A DNA stretch of 64,000 nucleotides from Microplitis mediator (GCF_029852145.1 NC_079972.1:7389795-7453794), one strand, 5' to 3'; counted from the first letter of the stretch, positions 34,273-46,304 are shown. The notes: a model not told the origin generated them from the letters alone. A program made the numbers and translations.

Positions 34273-35116
34273 CCCTTATAGGAAGAAACAATAGGCCCAA
34301 GCTTGGCCGAGGCTTGGCGCAAGACTTATTAACTCTGGGGAAAGCTTGAAATCCAAGCTTGGCCCAAGTCTGTCTAAGCATCGAAATGATAACACCCAGC
34401 CAAGCTTGAGTGGCAGTGTTGTGCCAAGACTGCATCTTAGTATTGGCCCAATATCGAGAGCCAGTATTGTGCCAAGACTGTTGCTAAATAAGCACCTATG
34501 CTTATTAAAAATAAATTTAAAAAAAAAAAATATTAGTAGACATGTGCGGGATGGTAACATATGGAAATAAATTTGTACACAGAGAAATCAGGTGGATCGA
34601 TAAAACTAATTTTTTTTTGCATTTGCTGGGTCTCGGGCCTGGTCCTTTATGACTGCTAGGCAAGCGTCTTATCCACTAGGCTGTTACGCTATTCACAGAA
34701 GCCAGGGGTTTTTAGGTACCATTTGTTATTTAGACTGGTAAACCAAGGCTTGCCACTTGTATAATGGCCGAACCTTGTCCCAAGACTGGCAAACTAAGGC
34801 TTGTCACTCGAGCATTGGCTGAATCTTGGCCCAAGACTGGCAAACCAAGGCTTGTCACTCGAGCATTGGCTGAATCTTGGCCCAAGACTGGCAAACCAAG
34901 GCTTGTCACTTAAGTATTGGCTGAACCTTGTCCCAAGACTGGCGAACCAAGGCTTGTCACTCGAGCATTGGCTGAATCTTGGCCCAAGACTGGCAAACCA
35001 AGACTCGTCACTTGAACGTTGGTCGGATCTCGGACCAACCTTGGGAGGCCGAGCCTCGGTAGCCCAGTATTGTGCCAAGACTGGCCCCGTTGTCAATATT
35101 TTTTTTCCCACAAGGG
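34273..35116 (-). mobile_element. GGCC-minisatellite element with tRNA-like core (E3)
   Basis: CCCTTATAGGAAG at the left, CCCACAAGGG at the right, TA on both sides (34271-34272, 35117-35118). The right arm has five clean tandem units of about 60 bp (CCAAGACTGGCAAACCAAGG, CTTGTCACTCGAGCATTGG). Central tRNA-like module on the minus strand (34622-34690). It is E1 in reverse orientation. Confidence 0.8.
34622..34690 (-). promoter_or_regulatory. tRNA-like module in E3
   Basis: Minus strand AGCCTAGTGGATAAGACGC (A-box region) and AGGCCCGAGACCCAGC (B-box region), matching the module of E1 at 877-936. Confidence 0.6.
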
Positions 35117-36021
35117 TAAGGCCGGAATTTATATTCCAATGGCAGAATTAATTATAATTAATTTAATTAATATCTTTCCGTGGTTCTCGCGTATATAAAT
35201 TGGAAGTTGTAGGCCGTTGGCCATTACAACCACGCGCCTCGTCTTTTCAAAAGTTGTCGCGTCGCTCTTATTCGCCATCTTGTCTATAACTCTGAATTAT
35301 TTTATTCGAGGTCTTTGGCTGGAATAAAACAATTTTCCCGCGTAAATAACTAATTAAATAAATTATTCAATAACGTCAGTAAATTAATTGAGGCCGGAAT
35401 TTATTCCAGTGGCTGAATTAATTCATAAATAAACTTTAATTTACTCGAATCCGTCAGTAAAATTCAGGACCCGAGTGACGCCAACTCAATGGCCGAATTT
35501 CTAGTCAATTCATAACGTAATTCTAGTCGTGATTTAATTATAAATTAATTTTAAGTTAATTAATTAAAATATCTAAATAAAATGAAGTTATAAAAAGGAA
35601 GCTAGAATTGTGGTAAATTGTTATTGAGTAAAATAGAAAGAAACGGATTATTTTAGTGTGAAGTAAATTAATGTATAGAAATAGTGGAAAAATCATCAGT
35701 GGAAAACTATAAGGAAAAATTAATTAATTATTATTTAATTTAAACAACAAATTAATTTATTACATGTGTAAAATCAGTGAGTTAATTGGATATTAAGGAA
35801 GTGATAAATTGTAGTCGGAATGAGTTAATATGGGGAATTTTATATTGGAATTTTAGTTGAATTAGAGTCATAAAATTTTGGGTGAAAAAGATTGTGATGA
35901 TATTAAAAGTTCAAAATGAAAATAGAGTCAAATTAATGATAATTAAAAAAAACTGTGTCTGTGATGTAGGTCCGGTGGACAAAAATATAAGTTAGGTTTA
36001 AGATATGTCCGGTGGACACTA

Positions 36022-37949
36022 CACTGAGAGAAAAGTCGATAGTCATTTTAACTAAAAAGACTTCAACTATTTAAAATTATTTACTGGTACTAATGCGTTA
36101 GTAAGGCTAACTATTCAGTAGTTGCTCAAACTAAAAAAAAATTAATTAAAGCAACTAAAATTTTTCAGTCTCCGAAAATTGTTGTTTTAACTAAAAAAAT
36201 TTAGTTGATAGTATATGAATTTTAAAATTAACTATAACTTAATTTTTTTAGTGTATGTAAATAAAAATTGTTTTTATTATAACTGCTGATTTAAAGTTAA
36301 AATAAAATAGTTGTTATAAATATAAATCTAGTTAATGGAACTAAAATTTTCAAGTTACTGTAATCGAGTTAAATGTAGGCAGGAAATGGATTTTTAATTT
36401 TTTTTCAAAACGTAATGATTGAGTAAATAAATGTTTTTAAATCGCCAAAAAGTTTTTATCAAAAACTTTTTCTCAAACATATTTTTTTTGCAAGATTATT
36501 TTTTTTCTAAAAAAATTATTTTTCAAAGAATTTTTTTTTCCAAAAAATTTGTTATCTTAATTTTTTTAGAAAACTTTAGTTGTTAAAAATATTTTGAAAA
36601 TAGAAATACATATTTATATCAATTATTTAAGATAAATTGGAATACTTAAACTGAACTGTCGTACAAAAATTTTCGATTTAAGCATAAAAATATGTTGACT
36701 TGAGAAAAAAAATTTTGATTCAAGATAAAAATTGTAAGATAATTATTTACTTGGTGCAAGAAGATTTTTCTTGAATCAAGAACATTTTTACTTGGTTCGA
36801 GTTAACTTTTTTCGATGTAGTTATAATTCGCAAAAATATCGGATAATTTTAAAAACCATTTAGGATCAATATTAATAGCTGACAAAAGTTTTTCCTTTAG
36901 CTAATAAGGTTCTTCATTTGTACGTTATCAAAACCTAAATGCGTCTTTCAAATTTTAGTTTGTCTACACAGTAAAATATTATTGGACTTGGTGTAGTGTA
37001 AATGTCTGTGTAAAAATTGTGGTGTGAAAATTACACTAAGTATTGTATTAAATTTAAGCGGTGTGAATTAGAAATTTTTCCTCTGTCAAGCGTGTATATG
37101 TGTAATTTATGTTTAAATTTTGCGTTTAAGGCAAATAATCATAAAAAAATTAAAATGTTCAAAACACGAGTTAATATCTAAATAAAATTGCTTAAACCAA
37201 AAGAACAATTTCTTGAGAGAAAACATATGTATGGAGGAGAGCAAAGTCACCGGTACCAGACAGCAGTAGCGGGAGTAGTTCGATGCTCGCCACAAGATCG
37301 CGCCCAGCCGCTGTGTAGTGTCCCTGGCAAGATATATATCTCAGAACTGTTAAATTCCAAAGTTAAAAACAATTTCGGCATCAGTACAACTCTGTCATTT
37401 GACAAAGTGATACTTACATTTTTGGATTGTATTATAGTTTATCCTATATTACATCAAGACATTAATATTTATTATTAATGGTTCAATAAATAATTTATCT
37501 TTAAAATTTAACTTGAACTTTCAAAAAAAAATTAATTCTAATCAAAACTCTATAGAGTCTCTACTTAATAATTAAAACCATGTGAATGGTATATTTGTGC
37601 GAAAAAAAAATTATTTATTTAATGGATTTAACTAAAAAATATTCATTGAATTAACTAAAAAAACATTGTAATGATACTTAATATTTTTGTTTGCTTTAAT
37701 GAAAGAGTTATAGATGAATTAACTACCTAAGTTCAGTTTAAAAAATTAAAAATTATTAAATGAATACAAGTATAAAAATCAGTTACATTAACTATTTATA
37801 TAGTTAATTGAACTAAAAAATATTTAACATAACTACTTAGAGATATTTATAATAACTATCTATTGGTGTTGTAGTAACTCCGAAAAAATAGTTAAAGCGC
37901 TATTTAACTGTCATTTTATAGTTAGATTTACTGGATTTTTCTCTCAGGG
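36022..37949. mobile_element. CACTGAGAG element with AACTAAATTTAGTT arms (E15)
   Basis: CACTGAGAGAAAA at the left and TTTTTCTCTCAGGG at the right, flanked by TA (36020-36021, 37950-37951). Arms are TTAACTAAAAAATTTAGTT-like self-complementary words. A less A/T-rich core at about 37225-37340 includes GGTACCAGACAGCAG and GTAGTTCGATGC, possibly a worn tRNA-like module. It splits a GTCCGGTGGAC tandem repeat. Confidence 0.7.
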
Positions 37950-37964
37950 TAGAAATAAGAAAAT

Positions 37965-38170
37965 GCAGGTTAACGTTCTGTGGACAGTTTTTTAAAAGTA
38001 AAATTTAAGGAAAATAAGGTTTAACGTCCGGTGGACGGTTTTTTAATCAAAGTGTATTAAGGTTCAAGGTTAAACGTCCGGTGGACGGTTTTTTAAAGAG
38101 AGTGTGTGTGTGTTACGTCCGGGAGACGCTTAAAATACGTGTGTGTGTGGGAGTGTGGAAACGTCCAGGG
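37965..38170 (+). repeat. GTCCGGTGGAC tandem repeat (continues from 35965-36020)
   Basis: Units of about 50 bp centred on AACGTCCGGTGGACGG. Two further copies lie at 35965-36020 on the other side of E15, so the array predates that insertion. GTCC...GGAC is self-complementary. Probably part of a retroelement leader or LTR. Confidence 0.6.
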
Positions 38171-38391
38171 GACGCATTTAGTTTGTCATAAGTTTAGTTT
38201 GTCATAAGCATAGTTTGTCATAAGGTTATTAATTGCTATTAAGGGAAAATAAATAATAAGCAAGGTGCTTGATTAATAAGAAATTGGAATTAAAGTTTTA
38301 AATAAATTTATTTCAGCCTGTTCACTATTCCTCTCCTCTCTCACAAAATTATAAAATTTACGAACGACCCTGAGCATATAATAAAATTACA

Positions 38392-39210
38392 TTAACATCC
38401 GGTTCTAGAAGGCCAAGTCCATCTTCCAGTGGCGCCCTAATATTCGACTATAATACTTAGGTGCGACCAGACTTGGCAAGCTAATCACTCTGTCATAGCT
38501 GATTCAGAGTAGGGTTATAAGGTTGATAACATAGACTGCTGGTCTGGGTTTAGCTTGGTGAAGAGAGCTTATGCCCCCGAATAAAATTAGAGGATGTAGG
38601 GGGTTCATAATGTTTTTTTTTTTTTTTTTAATAAGATTATGAAAAAAGGAAATTTTTCTTAATTTTAAACTGTGATTTATTCTCGTATATTTTGTTTTGT
38701 TTATTGCTCAAGTTTTGTTTTTGTATAAACTTTAAGAAATGTCTGCTGTACACATGATTCATATTATCAACAAATTTCACCTTTTTTTTTTTCTTAAAAT
38801 TCTATGTTTTATCTAATCTTTTCTTAACTTCTCAACGAAATTCCCACTGTTTCATTAAATTTTTAGTTGCGATTTATATATTATAAAGGCAGTTATTTCA
38901 AATATTGACAGTTCGTCACTAGCTTTGCTTAAAAAATAATGCTGAAGAGAGTTAATCAATAAATTCAGTGACAGTGAGTTAAAAATCTCAATTCCAAGAC
39001 TCAAACATTTCATGCTCATTGAAGTAAACGTAAGAAAATCGATGAGCTTGAATATAGTAAAGAAAAATATTGCAATCAAGGATACTTATGAAAAGGTAAT
39101 GCACACAAAATTGTTAGATCTGAATTCTAGCACTTTGAATGAATATTAACCGTATTTCTTTAAAAAATCGAAAGAGTCTCAAAATCGTATAGTTGATAAG
39201 AAATAATAGA
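38392..39210. other. Interval without recognisable gene
   Basis: A G/C-richer patch at 38395-38600 with TGGCGCCC may be retroelement leader. From 38610 on there is A/T-rich DNA with long T runs. Nothing coding could be supported. Confidence 0.35.
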
Positions 39211-40028
39211 TACGATGGAAATAATCATCGATTTCACAGGTTTTGAAATGCCAAATCGTAATCTTATCATTAAAGAACTCTGCGCGATTGATGTTTCCAA
39301 TGATCTCTCTAATGAATGAGTTTATGATTGTGATTATTATTTCTTTAAACCACCATCAGATGTCAACCATGTAGTTATAACTAATGATATTGTTGATCAA
39401 TGTGGTAACGCGCATGGTATTAAGTGGGACGCTGGTGATTTATCATATAAATCGATAGAAGAAGTGATCATAAAACTGACTGATAAAGCTCGTTACTTTT
39501 ACGTCCAAGGAAAACAGAAACAGGCATGGCTTGAAAATATCATTGATTGTGTGGTCCCAGTAATTAATCTAGAGTGCATGAAATATTACTGTAGACACTA
39601 TTAACGATTATGGTAAAGTTCCATGTAAGAATGGATTTCATCATGGAACAGGACAACAGTATGCCTGCGCTTTCCAAAATGTCCAACGATTCCAGCGATG
39701 ATTTATAGAGTATTGGACTGCAGAACCTACACACAATAAATCTGTGGAATTATTTCATCAATTTTAATATTTACCTTCAATGCACCGTTTGGACATTGCA
39801 TGCTTAGATGATTCATTTCTTCTCCGTTTTGCCAAGTTACATATAAGCAACGTTTGGGATAAACTGCCTGCACATTTGCAAAACAACAAAAAAATTATGG
39901 AGTATCAAATCTGCATGAAACATTATGAGTCAGGATGTAATCATCGAGAAAATAGTGCTAGTGTTTGGAATTACCCAACGCTAAAAGATTGCTACGAGTG
40001 TCAACGAAAAGAAAAAAATAATATTTAA
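39211..40028 (+). pseudogene. Decayed copy of an uncharacterised protein family I recall from arthropods
   Basis: From ATG 39211 the frame reads MEIIIDFTGFEMPNRNLIIK, meets TGA after about 35 codons, then continues in frame: YYFFKPPSDV, HGIKWDAGDL, RYFYVQGKQKQAWLENII, to a stop at 39602. A further stretch (HHGTGQQYACAFQNVQRFQR) lies in a shifted frame, and 39780-40028 encodes MHRLDIACLDDSFLL..., another segment. The motifs I...F.GF..P, ..KPP, GI.WD.G and .YV.G..K..WLE are familiar from anonymous multi-copy proteins in insect genomes; I recall this from family knowledge and cannot name a function. The stop and shifts make it a pseudogene. Confidence 0.5.
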
Positions 40029-40496
40029 GTAATAGTAATTATTATAAATAATTGTAATTATAAATCTCAACTGATACTTGAGGTTATAAAGTATCAAATA
40101 AAAAGATGAAACTATATAATAGGGCTTTATATTTTAACCAGCTAAGCCGGCTAAAAAAGTTAACCAGGCTAAAAATTAGCTAACCACTCAGCTAAGCCGG
40201 TTAATTCAAATTAGCTAAGCTAATCAGCTAATAGTTAAACCGGCTATAAAGTTAATTTAATATTTAATGAATCAATTGTTTATTAACCAAACAAAATGTG
40301 ATAGTGATATTTCATTTTGAATCATTTAAATCTCGCGTAGGTAGTTTATATAAATAAAACACTTTCAAAAAACATATAGTACCTTTTTTGGCCGACAGGT
40401 GCTGCTAACTTGTTCTGTTTGGTTATCTGTTTAAACATAAACGACCGTTTAAAAATTACAAATCTACGATATTTATTGAGTCAATTATTGTTAACG

Positions 40497-41077
40497 ATGT
40501 CGTCTTTATGGACTCATTTTATTCACCTTACAAGTGGAATTGCTAAATGTAAATACTGTTCAGTTCAATATAATATAAAAAAAACAACTGCATCATTGAG
40601 GTATCATATTAAAAGTAAACACCCAGAGAAAAATCAAATCGTTACTTCAAGTGAAGAATCTGATTCAGCGTCACGGTATGTAAATTCAAAATTTGTGTGT
40701 CTAATACTTTCTATAATGAAGTATTTTTAATTTTATAAAAATAAAATAAATATTTTTTTTTGGTTTATAACTGATATGAATAATTAACTTAAAATTTATG
40801 TATGTGATAGATCCGAGGATGATACAGTTCGAAGTACTCAAGAAAATTCAAACAAACGGAGAAGAACTATTAATAGAGTAGACAACGAAGCAGGCCCAAG
40901 TACTCAAGAAAATTCAGATAAACGACGTAAAATACCTACTAGAAAGTATTACACTCGTAACGTAAGTAATTTTGTTGAGAAATTGAGTTAGCTGTCAGAA
41001 TTTCACGTATTTTATCAAACTTATCAAACCTATAATATTTATTAAGATATTTATAAATTATATTAGTTCCATTGATG

Positions 41078-41108
<31 letters not shown>

Positions 41109-42989
41109 ATTTTTTTAAAATGATTTCAATGGACATGCTTCCAATATCGTTTGGAGAAGAACCTGGACTTCAACAGTTTCTTCGAACTGTTTGTCCTGAC
41201 TATACTATACCGAGTGTAATAGTCATAAAAGATCGACTGCAAGGTATTTATGAAGCTGTTCGTAATAAATTAGTTTCGACTTTAAATCATTTTCCATATG
41301 TATCTATAACAACCGATGGTTGGTCATCGAGAACGAGTTCATCATTTGTGACAATCACAGTGCACGCCATTGATGATCAATGGAATCTCCGTTCATTTAC
41401 GTTGGATACATTGGAAATGCCTGAAAGTCACACTGCAAAAAATACATATAATCATTTGAAAAAAGCATTATCTGATTGGAATCTGTATGACAGAGTAACT
41501 TCTGTTGTCCATGATAATGCACCTTACATGGTTGCTGCCATACGAGACTATTGGAAAGTTGACCATGAAATGGAAGTAAGTGTTCGCTGTTTTTGTCACT
41601 CATTACCATGTGTAGTCGAAAGGGCCTTAAAAGAGGAAGTTTTGAGTGAATGTCTTCGCAAAATTTCTTCTATAGTTGGCCATTTTAAGCACTCAAATAA
41701 AGCAAGTGCAGCTCTAACTTCTGCTCAGAAAAAAAAAATTTGCCAAATCATCGACTAATAAGTCATTGTGTTACTCGTTGGAATTCAACCTTCGCTATGA
41801 TTGCACGGGTAATCGAACAACGCGAAGCAATTTGTCATGTTTTGTTGGATGAGGAAGTGACGACTCCAGAATCAGCGAAAAAATTTCTTTTGAGAAATGC
41901 TGAATGGGAATATTTATATGATGTTAAGAAGATATTAGAACCATTTGATGTGGCGACACGATTAATGTCTTCAGAATCATTATCAACAATTGCAATGGTG
42001 CGACCAACCGCCCATTCAATTTCAAAACAATTTTTACAACCGAATGATAACGACAGTGAACAAATTCAATTGCTAAAGGACGTATTAGATGAAGAGTTGA
42101 CAAGTCGATTTCTGGGAACTACGGAAATTACTGTGTGTGGGCTCGCATGTTACTTAGATCCTCGGTATTCATTTCATTAATATTCATACTGAAATCAATG
42201 AGACATCTACACCCACACGGGTGTAAAAGTACTCTTTTTTTCACACAGAAAGAAAAAAAATTTTCAGTCAAGAGTAAATTTTCTTAAATCAAGAAAATCT
42301 TAAGGAAGACTGAAAATTTCTTGAATGAAGTTAAAAATTCTTCAACAAAGTTAAATTTTCTTAAACCAAAAAAATTTCTTGCTCCAAAATAACTTCGGTC
42401 TTCCTTTTAATTTTCTTGGTTCAAGAAATTTTTTTTTCTGTGTAGCAGAATTTGATTAGAGATATTTTTCTCATTCATTATAACAAATTATACTTTCTAT
42501 TTCAGATATAAAAACTTACCTGATGAAACTAGTTTATATAGAAAGAAAATTAAAGACAAATTATTAGAAATGATTACAGAAAAAAATACTCATCATGAAC
42601 TTCCAACTTCAGCCAAGAATCAAAGAGAGTAAGATTTGGAGTACCTTTTTGATCCAGAACGTGGTTTAACGGGGGAACTTGAACGAATGGTCAGTTTTAA
42701 AGATAAAACTGTCGTCGAAAAAGAAATGGATAAATATGAAAAAGAGCTCACCATTTCAAAAGGAGAAAATCCTTTGCTATGGTGGAACTCAAAGCGTCAC
42801 AAGTATCCAATTTTAGCTAGTTATGCTAGAAGATATTTGGGCATTCCGTCGTCAAGTACACCTTCCGAGAAAGTATTTTCGACCGCAGGAAATGTTATTT
42901 CTGCTAAAAGGAGTTGTCTATTACCGGAAAATGCCAATTTATTGATATTTTTATATAAAAATCGTGACCTTTTAGAGGAAATTAATTAA
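40497..42989 (+). pseudogene. hAT transposase (BED zinc finger, catalytic region, C-terminal dimerisation region), inactivated
   Basis: Exon 1 (40497-40675) encodes a BED-type zinc finger: W near the start, C..C (CKYC), then H....H (HIKSKH). Exon 2 (40811-40961) joins in phase and is Arg/Ser-rich. The catalytic region starts at 41120 with DMLPISFGEEPG and includes TTDGWSS and VVHDNA. A 1-base shift in an A-run near 41735 breaks the frame, which resumes with CVTRWNST. An intron at 42165-42505 links LDPR to YKNLP in frame and itself holds a small insertion (42244-42442). TAA near 42630 is a nonsense mutation. The C-terminus (NPLLWWNSKRHKYPILA...PSSSTPSEKVFSTAG) is the classical hAT dimerisation region. 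The link from exon 2 to 41120 crosses a long T run and may be deleted. Confidence 0.85.
42244..42442. mobile_element. Small CACAGAAA element inside the transposase intron
   Basis: CACAGAAAGAAAA and TTTTTCTGTG are inverted ends; the interior is TTTCTTGATTCAAGAAA-like palindromic words. About 200 bp, no core. No target duplication can be read with confidence. Confidence 0.55.
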
Positions 42990-44119
42990 AAATTGTAAAT
43001 ATATTAATAGAAAACTTAATTTAATATTAGTTTTAATTTTTTGTGTTAAATATTATATAATAAATCGAAGTAAAAATTCATAGCGTTAAATTCTATCTAA
43101 TTTAAAATCCGCAATTAAACTATCACGTCATGATTATTTAAGTTTAATATCGTGTTCACTTTTTAACTGGTTTTACTTTTAGCTGATTAGCTTAGCTAAT
43201 TTGAATTAACCGGCTTAGCTGAGTGGTTAGCTAATTTTTAGCCTGGTTAACTTTTTTAACCGGCTTAGCTGGTTAAAATATAAAGCCCTACTATATAATA
43301 ACATAGATAAATGTATTTAATGCTAAGTTCGTAAAATAAATTTGAATAAGTATGGTTACCCTAGCGGTTTCACCGCGACGGTGAAAGCACGGTCGAATTA
43401 CGGTGTTTTTACCGTGAAAACACGTCTTCCGTGTTTTGACAGTGAAGCGGCGGAGATTCGACGGTGAATTTACGGTGGTTTCTGTGCAGTCACGCTACTA
43501 TGTACCGACCGAGTCCACACTGTGTTTTTACGGTGGTTTAAGGGTGTTTCGAAAGCGAGTTCACAGTGTTCTGACGGTGAATTTCCAGTGTTTTCATAGT
43601 GGTTTCACAGTGGTTGGCAGTAATTTCCACGGTGAGCTCACGGTGGTCCCACGATGGCCTCACAGTATTTTCGCGTGGATTTTTCAGCGTTTTCTCTGTG
43701 GTAGTTCAGTATTTCCTCGTTGTTTTCACGATGATTTCATGGTGTCTTCACCATTGATATATTTTTTTCTTATAGTTTCCAAATCTCTGTCAATCATATT
43801 TTCTTATTTTCTCAGTACTTTTGATAATTATCTTTTCTAAAGTGTATTGTTAAATTATTAAAATGAACAAAGCTTATCATTTTAAGTTATCTTATCAATA
43901 TGAGTACACAGAAAAAAGGAATTTCTTGGCGCCAAAAAGTTGCACTCACCCCAAGAAAATTTTGACTTGCCCTAAAGAAATTTAAGCATAATGAATTGAA
44001 AACAAAAATTTTTTTGTGGCGAGAAAGAATTTTCTGAATTCAAGAAAAAATTTTTTTAGGCGAAAATAAAATGTTATTGCGTCAAAAAATTTTTCTAGTC
44101 CCGAAGTGAATTTTGTTTT

Positions 44120-44535
44120 TATTCAATAATGCAAAATTTTATATAATTGAGTTCTAGCAAATTCTATTTAATAGCGATTTCTGAGTAAATATGCCGCGCA
44201 GGTTTGTGAATCATTATATTTTGTAATATACTTTCGATACGACTAAATAATGTAACATTATTCGAAAAAAATGATTTTACAATGATTCATAAATCTTATA
44301 AAGTCTATGAAATTTTTCAATTTACCGCATTCATAAATGTTGTAAAGTACGCAAACTTTTTTAAAATTTTTGAAAATAAGCTAATAAGATCATTAGTGAG
44401 ATAGTTAAGGACATTTCGATGTTTGAATAATGAATTTAGTTATAAAAAACTTAGATTTCAAATTTAAAATATTGTATGGTTAAGTTTGAAAAATTTTAAC
44501 TTCTCATTTACATAATTTACCAAAAAAAGTATTTA
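44120..44535 (+). repeat. Dispersed repeat R, copy 2
   Basis: Matches 24090-24515 in the same order; see that entry. It lies inside E8 between the left arm and the core. Confidence 0.55.
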
Positions 44536-44705
44536 TTGCCCCGCTACTAGTGGGTATACCGGTATTGGTCTCGTTACCCTATAAACAATTATATAATTGA
44601 ATGTAATACAAATCAGAAAATCAATCATTTATTAAATATCTTTAATTTTCTAAAGTTCATTTGTGCTTATATAAATACAATCAATCCCCACAATCAAGGG
44701 TGTGA

Positions 44706-44773
44706 TTTGGCACAGTGGATAGCAGATCAGACTTTGAATGCGAAGGCGCTGGGATCGATCCTCCGAGTAGGCG
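44706..44773 (+). promoter_or_regulatory. tRNA-like module in E8
   Basis: TTTGGCACAGTGGATAGCAG (A-box region), GACTTTGAATGCG, then GGGATCGATCC in the B-box position (one base off the GGTTCGA consensus). It aligns with the E6 module. Confidence 0.6.
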
Positions 44774-45171
44774 TTAATTTTTTTTTTTTTTTTTTCGCTA
44801 TAAAATTTATGGACGCATCATGAAACGATGAGCTGACTGTGGAAATACGGTGAATTCACGGTTAAAAAACTGTCAAGCCATCGGAAAGCCGTTGTAAACT
44901 CACCGTGGATATCGCTGAAAACCACTGTGGAGCGCACCGTAGTTTTACGGTGGTTTCACCGTAAAACCACCGTGAGATAACTGTGACCTTACGATCGAAA
45001 CACCGTGGAAACACTCTTTAAGTGCAATGGAAACGCGGTCGGAATACAGTGGCGTGACTGCACAAAAAATACCGTGATTTCACTGCATTACAACCACGTT
45101 TTCACAGTCGTTCCACGGTGTTTTAACGGTGTTTTTACTGTAAGGTCACCGTGGCGCTAAAATCGCCAGGG

Positions 45172-45196
45172 TAATAAAAAAATAAAACTCAGAATC

Positions 45197-45242
<46 letters not shown>

Positions 45243-45824
45243 TATTGAATACTATAGAAAATACATGATAAATTTATAAATCAGACTCATTATTCCAGCT
45301 ATTATGTAAGTTATCAAAGCCAAGTCATTTTTTAATACACATTCTTATTTCCACGTTTTTCTTATTATTTTCCCAACTAGATACACATCTGAATAGTTGA
45401 CTTTACAGTGTTCTCCAGCATAAATTCCTCATTCTATCGGATGATTCTGACAATTAATTGGCTTGTATGTTGTTGGAATTGTTTTTATATTGTCTTAATT
45501 ATGAAAAATTTCAGTCGTTCAGTTTGGTGTATGCCTTTTTAAAACATATTTATACTTGTTTAATCTTTGATTAAAAAAAATTGAATTACTTTGAAACATA
45601 TTTTATTTAATAGCTATGAATAAAATAAATGATTTAACACTGAAAATAAATATTTATCAAGGTATAATGAAGTCTTAAAAAAAATTAATCTTTCAGTAGC
45701 ATTTTAATTTTGATAAATTTCTATAGAGACATCAGATAAGAGGAAGAGAATTTCTCAGAGTATGAATTATAACTCGTTTCTCCCTGGCTTTCAAACTGCA
45801 GACTATGGAAAATTTTGACGACTC
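45172..45824. other. A/T-rich interval with (ATT)n microsatellite
   Basis: (ATT)n at about 45197-45242. No gene recognised. Confidence 0.5.
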
Positions 45825-46304
45825 TTATTTATCCTGCATCGAAGACATCATCAGAGTGTACTGATTAATGAATTTTGCAATAATGCCGGTGTCTGAAGTA
45901 GCACTTCTTGGTGCATCTACTAACTCAGGTTCTCTTGAAATTTGTTTATAAACAATATCATGACGCTGACGAAAGCGATCCAGCCATCCGTGTGATCCGA
46001 AAAATTCTAAACCCAGCACAGTAGCAATTTCTTGGGCCTTAATTTGCAACACTGGACCATTCACAGGGATTTTTCATGCGCAAGCTGGATTGTACCATTG
46101 CAACAATGTTTTCTCTATCCCACTAAAAGCATTCTTTTTAATTTGTTCACGACTTTTAATACTAGATCTGAAAGTTGATTCTGGAATCCCAAGCTGTTTA
46201 ACCAATGTTTTCCGCTTTATCAGCTTATTGTTATTATCATATTTTTCTAGAATTTCCATTTTTTCAGCTTTAGTCAGGGCTTTCAGTTTGAAAAAAAAAG
46301 CCAT
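45825..46304 (-). pseudogene. Tigger/pogo-type transposase, N-terminal fragment
   Basis: Minus strand from ATG 46304: MAFFFKLKALTKAEKMEILE..., a CENP-B-like N-terminal helix-turn-helix (KLIKRKTLVKQLGIPESTFR), then a second DNA-binding region (VNGPVLQIKAQEIA, HGWLDRFRQRHDI) of the Tc5/CENP-B type. A TGA at 46074-46076 interrupts an otherwise continuous frame. The protein stops at 45825 before any DDE catalytic domain, so it is a fragment. No terminal repeats are found around it. Confidence 0.75.

Larger units (their letters stand above)
33751..38391 (+). mobile_element. Retroelement-like region, possibly a long LTR with two nested elements
   Basis: TGTAACAGGG near the start and ...ATTACA near the end could be LTR termini; a TATATAAAT box lies at about 35192. 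After subtracting the elements at 34273-35116 and 36022-37949 it would be about 1.9 kb. TGGCGCCC at about 38440 could be a primer-binding site but lies about 45 bp away. No gag or pol follows. Weak, assembled from position and motifs only. Confidence 0.25.
40120..43290 (+). mobile_element. hAT transposon, full-length but broken
   Basis: Ends TAGGGCTTTATATTTTAACC and its inverse ending AAAGCCCTA. An exact 8-bp duplication CTATATAA flanks it (40112-40119, 43291-43298). About 130 bp of subterminal sequence at each end carries repeated GCTAAGCCGG/AGCTAATT words in inverted arrangement, typical of transposase-binding regions. Length 3171 bp. It encodes a multi-exon transposase with at least two inactivating changes. 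The intact duplication indicates a fairly recent insertion or at least an undisturbed one. Confidence 0.9.
43359..45171. mobile_element. CCCTAGCGG element with CACGGTG arms and tRNA-like core (E8)
   Basis: CCCTAGCGGTTT at the left and AATCGCCAGGG at the right; TA on both sides (43357-43358, 45172-45173). Both arms (43370-43750, 44825-45160) are built of CCGTGGTTTTCACGGTG-like palindromic units. Between the arms lie a tRNA-like module (44706-44773), dispersed repeat R (44120-44535) and a CACAGAAAA-type segment (from 43908). Frames across the arms (FTVVSVQS..., HGELTVV...) are repeat artefacts. Confidence 0.8.

Noticed and set aside
34794..35151. Repetitive proteins of about 105-116 residues on both strands
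   Set aside because: Both are readings of the GGCC minisatellite arm; unit length divisible by three keeps frames open by chance.
33751..38391. Confident call of a complete long LTR
   Set aside because: The proposed ends are short, no target duplication is visible and no gag or pol follows; kept only as a low-confidence feature.
43436..43840. 134-residue reading frame
   Set aside because: It lies in the CACGGTG arm of E8; the valine/phenylalanine-rich pattern mirrors the repeat.
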